From assembly GCA_963682055.1 (NCBI GenBank), contig OY821742.1, forward strand, positions 33,017,060-33,081,059: 64,000 nt of DNA, written 5' to 3'. A program made the translations under genes and the position numbers. Below, piece after piece: positions 24,584 through 45,959 of the stretch (position 1 is the first letter of the stretch; the number at the start of each line of letters is the position of its first letter). Origin of the DNA: Primula veris (taxonomy: Eukaryota > Streptophyta > Magnoliopsida > Ericales > Primulaceae). The notes beneath the pieces were generated by a model that searched no databases, had not been told where the DNA came from, and saw only the letters and a list, made by a program, of their open reading frames with translations.

Positions 24584-27500
24584 TCAGGAGACGCCCCCCA
24601 AAACCCTCTTCAGCTCAGTTCTCTGCTCCGAGGTTAGCCTAGTTGGGTATTTGATATCAAACTTGATCTTTAAATTCCCCTTTTTCCTAATATCTTTTGA
24701 AATCGGCATTCCTTCGTCTGGGACTACAATCTCGTACCCAGGTTTAATGATCTCTGTCACAGGAACCAAGAGACTCCTACCATCTAGAGTTGTCAGTTCG
24801 ATTATTTTACCAGTGAGAGACTCTAAAAGTGTTATCTCGTGATTAACCAGCAGATCGTTACCATCTCTCTTGTAAATTAAATGCGGTTTCTCATCAACGA
24901 CAAAAATGATATCTGCAGGGATGATGCCTGGTTCCATGTTACCCTTATCGGGGAATGTGATTTTTGTGCCCTTTTTCCAACCGGGTTTTATCTCAATTGT
25001 CAATATCTCATCCATACTTCGTATCTTACTGCAAATTAAAGTTCCACAAAAAAAATAAGTGAAAGAAAGAAGAAGAATACTTGGTTTGTAACTGAGGAAA
25101 ACAGAATCAGATTATTATGCTTGGTCAACATGGAAAATTCTTATCTAGAGGAAGTACGAATATGGCTACATTCGATAGCCACTCAACGTCTAAACAAATA
25201 CCATATGCAATTGGACTGCTCTCAAAGTAGATTAGAAAAACATGTACCAAATAGGCAGAGAGTATATTGTATAGCGAGAGAAACAATAGGTGACATTACG
25301 GAAAAAGGATCTTTTTCTTACATCTCCATTGTACATGGGGGACAGTGTGTCGTTAACGTTTATAGGTAGTACTTGTGTAGACATTGAATAGCAGAGAATC
25401 CCATGTTATTGAACCAATATGACATAGCAAATTCACCACACTCCAACTAACTCGAGGATGTCCGAACTTCGAATTTGCAATTAAGGCTTATAAGTATGCT
25501 TATAACTTATTTTTTTCTCCAAGACGCGTATTATAGAAAGATGAGAAGACAGATCGAATTTTGTGTTAGATTCATAATCGTCATTTAACTTTCAGACCAC
25601 CTAAGCTACTTATACATTTGTGAAAAATGGTTTTCGAACACCTCAAACAAATTAGATTTACAATGCAAGTCAAGTCGAAAGAAAGGTCTTCACGTATGTC
25701 CTTAATCTCGCAACTATTCTGAAGCCAAAGTTGCAATTGTTGACCAATCTAAAGTCATTGCTCAACAAAAAATTGGCCAAATATATTTGTAGCTAATATC
25801 TAAGTATCAACTCTGATAACATCCAGTGAATGTGTTGTTGACACTCAGGTCAAGCACAAGAAAGGTAACAACCTAAAGATTTTGTCCACTGCACAAAATG
25901 AGTAATGCTTAGTAACAAGACTAAACACAAGATAAGCCATGTCACCACTCTTTTGATATAATACACTAACAAGCACAGACCATTAAAAACAATTGGTGTC
26001 ATATCCTGCCACATCGTTAATCTGGTTTCCAATCTTGCTACCAAGCTTCCAGCAAAAATGGCACCTCGTGACGTCAAGAAATATGATATGCACAAACTTA
26101 AAATAATTATCTCAAGTAAATCAGCAGGCATACAAGATAATGAGGTATGGAGTTTTTTTATCATACACCAGAAATAAGCCTTTTTCCAGAACTGTATTAA
26201 ACAATGGACTACTCTTAAATTGCATTCCATAATTATTTTCTTTTACTTTTTACTTAATTATCCTATGTTAGATCAGAAGTTGATGACCAAAAGGAAGAAA
26301 GATCTCTATTAAAAGAAGAAAAGAGTAACTGGAGCCTGGAGGTGAGAAACATATGAAACCAGAGAAATAAAAGTTTGTTTTTCTGGTGCACAAGTACATT
26401 TAAAGAGAACCGATTGTATAAGAATTTTAGATCATTGGATTAAGCTGACCAATATCACCCGAGTGATTCTTAATTTAATATTGACCCATAACTTATGAAG
26501 TTAAATTTTTTTCCTGATCAAACCCAAATCTCATCATTGAATAAATCTATTTCCCAGTACTCCCCTCAAGGCTCAAGATGAACAAGAACACATATGTTCC
26601 TACATGTTCATCTCGAGGGGGTGTGTTAGGAAATGGATTAGATTTTATGATGAAAGGAAGTATTAGGAAATCAGTATATTTAATGAGGAGGAGGAGACTT
26701 AGAAAACTTGAGTCTTGCAATCTTGAAACCTTCAAGAGTAAAACTCGTCGTCTTAACCCAATCAATCCACTACATGCTTACAATCTCCATGAGAAGTAAC
26801 TTAAAACATAAACAATGGACTTTTCTTGTACCAAGAAATTTTTGTTATCCGAAATTAGCTTTACACATTATCTTTCTCTCGCTCTCTTATCTCTCATTTG
26901 ATCTCTCTTTTCGTTCCTAATAAATTCGTCATTAAATATATAAATTTCCTAATTCTTCCCCTCAAAATAAACATTTTTGTACCCTGCTAGTTCATCTTGA
27001 GGGGGAGTATTAGGAAACAAGTATGTTTAATGATGAGGGTAAGTGTACGGAATCTCAATCTTGAAACCCTGAGGAGTAAAACTCTTCATATCAACACAAT
27101 CTGTCAACCATGACTGACAGTTTCAATTCAAAAACATAACCTGCTGTTGTGACTGTATTTGTTTACTTCATTTGTGTTACCTTTTTGACTCTAAAATTTG
27201 GAAATTACGTAAACCCTACTTCTCCTCTTTTCAAATGTCATAAATACAGCGAAATTGAGAAACAAGGCAAAAATAATTGTGCCTTGGGCGACGGAACCCT
27301 ATTTTACTCGTCGATACAATTTCATGAACATTCTCCTAGAGAGAGAATGCCGCTGAGTATGAGTGGAATACACCACCACATCACCATAGTGGGAATCACT
27401 CAAGCTTGGGATCTAAGCAAATGGCAATAGGAACGAGATGGCTTGTAATTGTAACAAGACCTATAAATCAAAGGGTTTAAGCCGCTTGATCAATTGATAA

Positions 27501-30500
27501 CCGTAATAGTTGTTTAAAAACCAAGAAATCGTTGCACACTACTTCGAGTTGGGATAAATTTATATATTTTTCCACCTTTCTATATACGTTAAGAATCCAC
27601 TAACTGTTTGACAATGGAAGTTCAAATGTCCAAGACAAACAGAAGCCTCTGTCAGCTTAACTTTTGCAAAAATTAACAAATTTCATGATGGATCGAAAAT
27701 GTCAAGTATGTGCAATCTTAGAACATGCCACAGAGCGATTAAAAATAACAAACTGCTTGTTCTTTTTATTATAATTGAATTTAACTAAAAAAGTATTTAT
27801 TTCACAGAGGTAATGTATTGTTTAATAAACTGTTTACCAAACAACATTCACATACTCAGAGATAAACATTGAAAGAATTTTTTCCATCTCCATCAAATAA
27901 CCAGACTTTTGTACTCATAAAGACGCGAACAAACAAGGCCAATATAAAGAACCTACTTCGAGCCAATATGACCACATACACAAATTTGTTAGTTCTGAGC
28001 AAAGGGTGCTCATATTAATCTATTTATAGCATGTAAGGTAAGTCTAACCAGATCTACTTTTACCGGATTTGCTTGGTTTTGCAGAAGTCCAACACCGGCT
28101 TCTACCCAGAAAAGTAAAAATTAAGCCGAAGAAGCTACAACCTTTTTAACAAAAGATTCAGGCCTAATAGAGAACTGCACTATCACTATCACTATCCCAG
28201 ATTGATTCATAGACCCAATACATTCGACACACAAACAATTTAAACAATGTTTAGCCAATATACCACTAATTAATATTAAGCCTAGAGATAACTGATTATG
28301 TTTGAAATAATGCCAAAGGTTTAACACTTACATTTCCTGAATCCCAATGTAATGCACTCAGAACACCAGAAAAATAATGCAAGGAACCGCATATCGCCTA
28401 ATTGGCCTAGGCTAGCCTTTGAAAAGAAAAACCGTTGTCGATTGCAACTTCTTTGTAAACACTGGAAAACCATAACTTTTTTTCAGAAGAGGGGGAGAGC
28501 ACAGCTTTAGGGTTTCATGGAAAATCTCTTAGATCATCATTGACCGCTTACCACCTAATCCCGCATTTAAAGAAAGGCAACCGCTATATCACTATAACCT
28601 CCTCCCTCCGTTCACCGGAACATTATCAAACAACACAACAAATTTAAACCCCAAAAAACTAAGTTAAACCAACACAACCACAAATGAAACAGGGCAACGG
28701 GATCAGCACTCAATCACCATTGAAAACTACAATACATGTCCTATCAACATACTAACTTAATATGCAAACAAAGGATACATAACCCAAAGGTCCTAAACGA
28801 ACAATGTTTGAAATAAAACTAAGAGACAACTGGTCATATTCGTCTGCACCAACTCCCAAAATTCAGCAGCTTCTTCATCTCAACAAATACATTGTCAATT
28901 AAGCACTCAAGCCTCCAAACGGTTCAATCTTTCTCAAATTAAAATTCATTACCATCTCCACTTATTACCCCAAACCCAACGTGCCCAAACAAACAAAATT
29001 AAACATATATTTTAATCTTGGCTTCACCAACTAATGCGCCCTTAGAACTACACACTATCAATTAGTCCAAAAAGGTACAATCTTTCTGAAATCAAGATTC
29101 ATTATGATAGACGATAACACTTCACAGACAATAAAAATCAGTATATGTAATTCTTAAAAATCAGTATATGTAATATAGCGAGGATAAGTTAGCATTCGTT
29201 CTTCCAATTCACCAACTAATGCTGACAAAAAACTTAACTAGCAAGTTACAAAAGGCTCAAACTTTGTTCAATACGCGCATTCACCTCTAAAAGCAGCAAG
29301 GACAGAGCAATGAGAGGGTATGGGGTCCAGAAGGCTCAGAAGAGATACGAAAACTACTATTCCTTTTAATCTACTTGGATCCCAAACAAAATACTTACTT
29401 TCAACATGAATTCCAAGATTAACTGAACACACTATTCGAAACCCTAATTCAATGAAAAGCCAAAACAGCATCAAATCCACTTAAACTCCTGCTCAGATAT
29501 GGTGCTCTCATATTTATTTAAATAAAATCCCTTAAATTTCACTCGGTTTTGACCCATTACTTGATCAGCCCTTATTAATTATGAATAAATCCCGATTTGT
29601 CCGTTAAGGACTTCCCCACAACTAGTCTATACAGAGCAGATAGCCAACTCTTAGACGGCTGCCTTGAAGTATCTTTTAAACAATGGACAATAAAGAAGGA
29701 AATTGAATATATAAAGCAAAAGAAATTACCCTGAAGCTTCAGTGATGGTCCTTGAAATCTTCATCTTCTTCTTAGCCCCTTTATACAGCTCCTCTAAGCT
29801 ACACGGCAACTGATTCTCCACCGCCGCTGCCTTCCTCCCCGCCCCTGCCGATGATCCTGAATGACCAAAATACCCCTCCTTATACTGCCTACCTCCCCCA
29901 CTACCTGCACCTGCCTGATCTGCAAACAGCTCCGCATATATATCCTCCGCATCTCTCGGATTAAACCTTTTAGGAGAAAAGCATCAACGATTAAAAAATT
30001 GCATCTAGTAGAATTAATAACTTAACATAGTACGGATGAATAGGGTTTAGGCCTCTGAGGCGTAGCTTATATTCTACGCAGGAATACTACACCCTGCATT
30101 AAATTACAGCAACCAAGTAGCAGAATAGAAACTCTTATCGATGAATTAAATTTGATAATCGACTTTAAACTGCATCTTTTGGACGAAATCTTATTGGAGA
30201 CAAAATATAAAATAACTAAAAAGTTGCATCTACTAGTATTCACAGCTTTTTACATAATTAGTAACTTAACATGAAATTGGAACAAAGTTCAGAGCTTAAC
30301 TTAGCTTACAAAATACAGAGCAAAAGAACACAAATAACCATAAATATGAACAAAACGTAGTCTTTTTTAGCAGAAAAATATTATTGAAAAGTTGTTTTTG
30401 AAATCAGTAGTAAATGAATACAAATCATTTAACATAATGTTTTAAGCTAAGAAATAATTACAACATATATTGAAATTATTGGAGAAAACTCTAAAAAGAG

Positions 30501-32706
30501 AAATTGGAAATAATAATGAAACTAAAAATACAAATACCCTAAAATTGGGTGGTATTAAAATCAGTACAAAATTAATATAAATCACTAACATAATGTTTAA
30601 AACTAAGAAATGATTACACCTAATATCGGGGGAATGTCTGGGAATAAACATAAGCAATGAAAATAATCGCATCAACTAAACTACAGCTTCGAGATTATAA
30701 CAACAATAATGGGTAAGTAAATAAACTAACCCAAAAGAGGGATTGCGGATTTTTTAGGCTTTTTCACAAATAAAAACTTCCTCATAGAATGTGTTTATAT
30801 ATCTACAACTCACTTATAAGTTTAAATAGGTGACCAATGACAAGAAATAAATTACAAAAAGTAATAAGTTTCTTATAAGCACGTTTTTTTCTCATTGCTT
30901 TTTAAAAGCAGCTCTTATAGCAAAAAAAAACTCAAACCAAACAGGCCCTAAGAAACAGAAACCCTTCTAATATCGGGGCAATATCAGGAATTAACTTCTG
31001 AGATTACAATAATTACCGGGGCATTGTCAGAAATAGCCCTAATAATAATAAACTAACAAAATGATTACACCAAATATTGAAAATTATTGGAGAAAAACCA
31101 AACTAGGCAATGCCAGGAATAAACATAAACTATTAAACAATTGTATCAATTAAATTACAGCTTCGAGATAATAATAACAATAACAGGTAAATAAACAAAC
31201 GGACCGAAAAGAGGGATTAGGGTGATCAGAGGCGGCATACCCATATGACCAGGGCTTGCCACGGCAACCCCACAATTTCGAAAAATAATTTTTTTTTATT
31301 AGTATTTTTCATAATAATTTATATATATGGTATTCTGGCAACCCCTTAAACATTTTTTTTGGCAACCCCTCCCCAAAATTATATATAGTTAATGCAATAG
31401 CATACCATGATTTTGTGTGTCGATAATATACAAGTAATACTTAAAAAATTAACATAGGCAAGTGATTATAAAAGACATTTTACACCAACTTATCATGTTG
31501 ACACGTAACACACATCTTAAAAAAAAATTAAACAAAAATAGTAATTAGAGTAGTGGTGAGTGCAAACAAATTTTATAAAAGAATTTTTGATGGTTTGTAT
31601 TTTAATTGAAGTGAGTATACTGAAATTGTGTAATAGATATTTAATTGTTCGTATATATCTATTATCTAATATACGTTTGGTTTTTTCAGGTTTTTTTTAT
31701 ATTTTTTTACCTTCGTGTCTTAATCTTTTTACTTATTATACCTTGATTTCTTAAATTTAACTTTTGTATCTTTTTGGTTTCTATTTTATTTATTTTTTAG
31801 TCAATTTTGAAACGCCGAAACTTTCGACATATGACTGCACGTCATTACTGTTGTGGGTTTTTTTGGGAGTTTGAAAAGAAAGTCGAAATTGAGCGAAAAG
31901 GAAAAAAATAGAAATCAAATACATTTTAATCAAGAAACCAAGGTAAAAAAATGAAGAAAAGATGGTAAAAAAAGTTTAAAAAATCCGGTTTTTCCGTATT
32001 TATACTTTGGAAAATATTATGCGCTTTTATTAAATGTTGCAACCCCACACATTTAGTGTTGGTTCCGCCCCTGAGGGTGATTCTTCTCTGAGACCCACTC
32101 TGCATTGAATGTGTTTATATATCTACAACTCAGTTATAAGTTAAAATAGCTGACCAATGACTAATCAATAAAAATAAGTTAATAAGTAACTTATAAATAA
32201 GCAAGCTTTTTTTACCATTGCTTTTTAAAAAAACTTGATGCCAAACCCGCCCTAAGAAACATAAATCGTCACTCCAATGTTGAGAAAAAATGGTATACCA
32301 AACGGGCCCTAAGAAACAGAAATCCCCCTAATATCGGACCAATGTCAGGAATTAGCTTCTAGATTATAATAACAATGGGTAAAAAAAATTAATAAACGGA
32401 CCGAAAAGATGGATTAGGATGATTCTTCCTCTGAGGCCCACGCGAAGAAGAGCTGGAAGAAGGAGCATGACCATTATTTTTAAGCCCTTCTTCGCCGTAG
32501 AGATCATAGATCTGGCGCTTGTGTGGGTCGGTTAAAACATCGTAAGCCTCGGAGATCTGTTTGAACTTAGACTCGGCCTCGCGTTTGGTAGCTGTAGGGT
32601 TCTTGTCAGGGTGCCATATCATTGCGAGACGACGGTAGGCCTTTTTGAGGTCTTCAATTGTTGCGTTTCGGTTTACTTTCAGGATGTTGTAGTAGTCTAC
32701 TCCCAT
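24584..32706 (-). CDS. Class B (type II) J-domain co-chaperone, DNAJB1-like
   Basis: Minus-strand exons are 32402-32706, 29730-29966 and 24584-25028, with matching phases, giving 328 residues. The N-terminal J domain (about residues 4-68) carries the HPD triad at 32-34, which stimulates Hsp70 ATPase. A Ser/Gly-rich linker follows (SSSSSSRG, then exon 2 with [14 protein letters not shown]). The two substrate-binding beta domains follow, starting around [18 protein letters not shown] and ending in exon 3 ([48 protein letters not shown]). There is no zinc-finger CxxCxGxG, so it is class B, likely cytosolic. The length is usual for the group. The exon 1 donor reads GTCCGT, which is not strong. 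Intron 1 (2.4 kb) and intron 2 (4.7 kb) are swollen by repeats. Exon/intron junction sequence is tandemly copied in intron 1. Confidence 0.9.
25029..29729 (-). other. Intron 2 of the J-protein gene
   Basis: Besides copia LTR remnants at 26570-27115, I see no supported feature. ORFs of 60-126 codons here (for example 25121-25369, 25850-26230 and 27149-27430) match no family I know and have no coding support. Confidence 0.6.
26570..27115 (+). repeat. Copia 3' end and LTR remnants
   Basis: Two related blocks, about 26570-26800 and 26985-27115, each carry a purine tract GAGGGGG(A/T)G followed by (T)GTTAGGAAA or TATTAGGAAA, then a shared stretch AATCTTGAAACC...AGTAAAACTC. The first also reads like the last residues of a copia polyprotein just before the tract ([10 protein letters not shown]). 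TTAGGAAA at 26624 is mirrored by TTTCCTAA near 26950, suggesting an LTR of about 330 bp. Both are decayed. Confidence 0.5.
30440..32400 (-). repeat. Tandem copies of the exon 1/intron 1 junction in J-protein intron 1
   Basis: The real junction (about 32270-32440) recurs at about 30960-31226 continuing at 32082-32210, and in a more decayed form at about 30600-30900. Shared words are AGGAATTA(G/A)CTTCT, CGGACCGAAAAGA(G/T)GGATTAG and TGTGTTTATATATCTACAACTCA. The middle copy retains about 30 bp of exon 1 3' end and the GTCCGT donor but has lost one base in the coding part. The middle copy is split by hAT copy 2. Confidence 0.72.
31227..32073. mobile_element. Non-autonomous hAT element, copy 2
   Basis: The ends CAGAGGCGGCA and (opposite strand) CAGGGGCGGAA are flanked by a perfect 8 bp duplication AGGGTGAT (31219-31226 and 32074-32081). 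The element is 847 bp and similar along its whole length to 4821-5621. No transposase is encoded. It lies within J-protein intron 1, inside a duplicated junction block. Confidence 0.88.
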
Positions 32707-32735
32707 TGTTGTTTGTTTTGGGTTTTTTGGGGATT

Positions 32736-32736
32736 T

Positions 32737-32769
<33 letters not shown>

Positions 32770-32775
32770 ATGTAT
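32736..32775. repeat. (TG)n(TATG)n microsatellite in the J-protein 5' region
   Basis: A run of TG dinucleotides passes directly into five or more TATG units about 40 bp upstream of the J-protein ATG, probably in the 5' UTR or core promoter. Confidence 0.7.
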
Positions 32776-32984
32776 AGGTTTTGAGGTTGTGTGTGGATTT
32801 TGATGTGGTAGTGATGATTTGGTTAATTGGTGGATTTGTGAGGGTGATGGTTTTATTGATTTTTTTTGTTTGGATTTGGGTTTTGGGGATCGGTTTTCTT
32901 TGTACTCAAAGGTTCACTTATAAAATTGATTTATTATTAAATTTTAATACATAAGTTACTAATATTGTACTATCATAATTAAAG

Positions 32985-33135
32985 TTAATACGGATAATTA
33001 TTTTCTTAAAAATTATTATTATTTTAGTTATAAATAGTAATTATATAAAGTATAAGAAAATTTATTTTCTTAAAAATTATTATTGTTTTAGTTATAAATG
33101 TTAATTATATAAAGTATAAGAAAATAAATTTGATA
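32985..33135. repeat. Two-copy tandem repeat of about 75 bp
   Basis: TTTTCTTAAAAATTATTATT...TTATATAAAGTATAAGAAAA occurs twice in succession. It lies upstream of the J-protein gene. A further duplicated promoter-side block (TTTTGAGGTTGTG(T/C)GTGGATTT) is seen at 32778 and 33168. Confidence 0.6.
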
Positions 33136-33289
33136 TATTATAATTATCGTATTGAAAAGTTTAATGTTTTGAGGTTGTGCGTGGATTTAAGCATTTTTGA
33201 TGTGGCAGTGATGGTTTGGGTTTTTTTAATGCTTTTTTGGTGAAAGATGTAGCATGGATGGACAGGTGGAATCCATTTTTTTTTTTCTT

Positions 33290-33690
33290 TTAGAAGTTTA
33301 GGATGCACTCACATACACTTTAGATACTTTAGAGTTTGCATAAACATAATCCAAATTAATTGTGAGTTTTTTAATTTTATTTTTTAATATTTTTAATATA
33401 TAAAAAATAAATTATGATTTTGTGAATTAAAAACTAACTTTACAACACAATAAAAATCTAAATAAAATTGTAGAACTCTATTTGAAACTACTCTAAACCT
33501 AAGTATTAATTAAAAAAATATTAATGATTTTAATTTATCTTATTTTATATATTACAATTATATATAAAAAAAATTACATAACTCATGTCTAAATTTAAAC
33601 AATTGGATTATGTTTAAGTCATCCGTTAGATTGAATTAGAGAGCATGCGAGTGTATTATAAACTCTACAGAATTTAAATTCGAATTTGTG
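33290..33690. mobile_element. Possible MITE with TAAACATAATCCAA inverted arms
   Basis: TAAACATAATCCAAATTAA near 33340 is inverted at 33602-33618 (TTGGATTATGTTTAAG). The right-hand arm also resembles, in inverse orientation, 63565-63665. AT-rich; the ends were not resolved. Confidence 0.4.
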
Positions 33691-33892
33691 AAGCCGATAG
33701 ATATATAATATATTTGTATTTGTGAGGTGATAAATATAATAGATTTAAGAGATCTTTTAATTAAGTAAAGTGTTTTATTAATTTCTTATTAAGGAAATGG
33801 GGAAGAATAGTTTATTTAATTTTTTATTAAGAAAATGGTGGAAGCGGATCGTTATTCATGAACATATGATTGGGATTTCACAAAGAGGGATT

Positions 33893-33985
33893 TTCGGGTT
33901 CCATATCATCACGAGGCTGCGGTAGGCTTTCTTCGTGTCTTCGTCCGTCGCAGGTACAATTTACTTTCAAAATGTTATAGTGCGT
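33893..33985 (-). pseudogene. Broken copy of J-protein exon 1
   Basis: On the minus strand YNILKVN is followed, after a small frameshift, by sequence matching the KKAYR.L.MIW part of the J domain, up to just before the HPD motif, which is lost. It lies about 1.2 kb upstream of the live exon 1 and appears to be a duplicate of it. Confidence 0.7.
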
Positions 33986-34183
33986 TACATCAATTAACTG
34001 TTTGAACTTTGTATAAACTTTATAACCTCGATGAAATAGGGCTTAACAGAGTTTTTGTTGTATTTTTATTGTTTAATATCATCTATATTATCAAAACTTC
34101 TATTTTTTTTACCTTTTTTCATCCAATTATAAAATGAAAAACCAACATAATTAATAGAAAACCTACATAATAGGGATGTTTTC

Positions 34184-34737
34184 TGTAATAATCCGAATTT
34201 TTCGTAGGGAAATACCATGGTAAAGAGAATGAATGTCTATCACACATCGCTTAGATATGTGTGAACCTATATGGTATATAACCTACTACTATACTCATTC
34301 TTATCATCAAGACTTTTTAAAACCGTGCGGCCCAATAATAGAGGACGAAATTGAGTCAAAACGGACATGATTGGTGATAGGAAGCAGATTGTGGTGGTTC
34401 GGTCGGATAACCGGGTAGTTACAATTGGTATTAGAGCCGCTATCTTGCCAATTTTGGGACTACCACGAGTGAGTGAACCCCGAAAGTACGTCGTGCCCGA
34501 CGAGAAGGGAGAAGAATGTAATAACCCGTATTTCCGTAAGAAAATGTCGTGGTAAAGAGAAAAAATGACTATCCCACGTCGTTTAGATATGTATACCTAT
34601 ATGGTATATAAGCTAGCAGTATCATGGCTGTTATCACCAAACGGCCCAAAAGGCGAGAATAAAATTTGGCCAAAACGTACAATATTGGTGGTAGAAAGCA
34701 GATGGTGGCGGTTCGGTTGGAGAATCGGGTCGTTACA
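34184..34737 (+). mobile_element. TRIM element (miniature LTR retrotransposon)
   Basis: LTR 34184-34423 (240 bp) and LTR 34517-34737 (221 bp) start TGTAATAA(T/C)CCG and end GTTACA. The 93 bp interior holds only a primer binding site (TGGTATTAGAGC, 34426-34437, initiator-Met type with one change) and a purine tract GAGAAGGGAGAAGAA (34502-34516). A perfect 5 bp duplication TTTTC flanks it (34179-34183 and 34738-34742). There is no coding capacity, so it must rely on proteins from another element. ORFs drawn across it are not genes. Confidence 0.93.
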
Positions 34738-34742
34738 TTTTC

Positions 34743-36760
34743 TTTCGGCAGTTTGAGGGAAAAGTTAAAAACAAAACACGAATCAAGGTAGTAATAGGAG
34801 AAACTGACAATGTAAGTTGATAATCGAGAAAGTCGCAACTATACAAGTTACACAACTGTAACTACGGAGTATTTTTTTTTTTTCGATTTTGTACCTTTAA
34901 TTATCATATTTATTAGGTGTGTGTAAAAAATTGTAACCCAACCCGTAATATATTTTATAGGTTGACTTAGGGTTGAGATTCCTAGCTCGTAATAGATTCA
35001 AATTAATGAGATTAAAAAAAAAACACCGTATATTTATTTATGTATATATCATTTTTTTTAATATGAGAATTTTGCGCCCTTTAATCGACCGATATCGGAC
35101 TATTTTGGGTGTGGTAACTAGTAAGTGTTGTTCCTGGTTGGAATATAGTATATTGACCGTTGGAAGCATTAATAAGTGATGAAATTGGCGATGATTTTAT
35201 TGACACACTCGAGTCGTCCACCTTGCTATTTTGCCTAATTGATGATCAGTCGTAAACTGCTAAGATTTGTTCACTGTGTACAAATTGTATATAACACCGG
35301 AAGGTAATAAATAGTTGACAGAGTGACACTTGTTCGACTTGGTGGCTTAGAGCAATCAAATTGGTGTACATTAGTACACCCCTTATGTCACATGTTAGCT
35401 AGGGGTTGATTTTTGTTTTTTTTTATCAAATGGAACTAGCTAGTACACTATTTAATTGCCAAGTTGACAAACACTTCATAAGGTTTTTTGTAACTGTAAC
35501 AGGGGGTTTATTGAGCATACGTGGCAATTATACAATCTTATATTAAAAAGTAAAAGTGATTCAAATTCACTATAGTTTACAATGTACTTCTATTATTTAT
35601 AGTTTAATCTAACAGATAAAATTAATGAGTCCAAATATTTTACCTCATTTCTCTACCCCTTTCGTGCCCCCATTGCTTATTTTATTCAAATTTTTTTTAA
35701 AAAAAACTTGAAAAAAATTATACAATTACTATAATACATGTATCAATACATTACAATAATTATTTTTAAAATAAAATACGCACAAAATTTATTTTGGAAT
35801 AAATGTATAAATGGGTGTAAATTAAACATTGAATATTAAAAAAATTGTATACAACAATATTATGTTCAAATGTTTTAAAATTTGAATACAATATAATATA
35901 AAAGTTTATAAAGTTGCGGTATAAGTTGTGAAATTTTAAAATTTGGATGAAAATAAGCAAAGGGGCACACAAGGGGTAGAGAATACGTGGCAGAAGATTT
36001 GGACTCGAAATTAACACAATACAATGGTTTAAATTTATACGTGTATTTTTTAATTTTGTTTTTATATAATTTTAATGCAAATTCGTTGTGAAATTAACAC
36101 ACGACCTAATAATTCTTAATTTGTTTAAACTTTAAAGTAACATCCACATTAGGCTTTCTAATAGTTTGGTTTTGATCTAAGTACTTTTGAAGTAATTTCA
36201 ATAATAAAAAATGGCAATCAAGCATCATGTGTTTATATAAACAATTAAAAGAAGAAGAAAAAACACATCCCCATCCCCTTGCGGCCTTTCCTTAACTCAC
36301 AAAGCCAAAACTATTCACAATATGGATAAAATATTATGCAAGTGAAACAGCAAGACTTCCAGTTAAGAGCACAGAAAATTTCATTTTCATTAAGACTCAA
36401 ATATAAAAGTGTCCAACTCGTTTACTAGTGTGTCCCAACTCTCTACAACCCATCAACAAACAAACAAACCAACCACCCCTAGCTAATCACACACAAAAAT
36501 AGTAGTTGCAACAATTCCCAATATACAAAATTATAATCAAGTTGTTGAATCGCAACATATGCCTCTACAAATTTTCACAACGGAATGAGCTCTTGGTCCA
36601 TATATGCCCACGATAGAAAATCAGGCCTCCAAATACTTTTATGGACAAGATCTTACTTTTAACGCACAAAATACACAACCAAACTCTCCTTGAATAAGAT
36701 TTGATGGTGATGTCTGTAATAGGATAATATACAATAAAAGAATATTATTAAACGTTAAGC
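34743..36760. other. Spacer 3' of the kinase gene
   Basis: No gene is supported. It contains a MITE-like inverted repeat (35625-36018) and, toward the right, presumably the 3' UTR of the minus-strand kinase gene. Confidence 0.55.
35625..36018. mobile_element. MITE with about 75 bp inverted ends
   Basis: ATGAGTCCAAATATTTTACC...CTCTACCCCTTTCGTG...GCTTATTTTATTCAAATTTT at the left is mirrored at 35935-36018. Arms are roughly 80% complementary by eye, and the centre is AT-rich. Non-coding; superfamily not determined. Confidence 0.65.
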
Positions 36761-45837
<9,077 letters not shown>

Positions 45838-45872
45838 GGTGATGATGACGTGGCGGTGGTTGTGGGGAGTTT

Positions 45873-45890
45873 TAGAGAGAGAGAGAGAGG
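45873..45890. repeat. GA/CT microsatellite in the kinase 5' leader
   Basis: A short (GA)n run lies 35-50 bp upstream of the kinase ATG, on the strand opposite to transcription; as transcribed it is a CT tract, common in plant 5' UTRs. Confidence 0.6.
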
Positions 45891-45938
45891 TGAAGTGGGT
45901 GACTTGTGAAAGTCTGTAACGTCTTATTTCCTAATTGA

Positions 45939-45948
45939 TATTTATATA
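45939..45948 (-). promoter_or_regulatory. Possible TATA box of the kinase gene
   Basis: On the minus strand TATATAAATA lies about 100 bp upstream of the ATG. Position and sequence fit, but the region is AT-rich and such words occur by chance. Confidence 0.35.
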
Positions 45949-45959
45949 CTGGTTTATAT

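Noticed and set aside
25121..25369. 82-codon plus-strand ORF in J-protein intron 2
   Set aside because: No recognisable domain, opposite strand to the host gene, and no supporting signals.
25850..26230. 126-codon hydrophobic minus-strand ORF
   Set aside because: Within intron 2, no family match, composition explained by AT-rich DNA.
34367..34756. Small plus-strand ORFs over the TRIM
   Set aside because: They cross LTR, PBS and polypurine tract; the element is non-coding.
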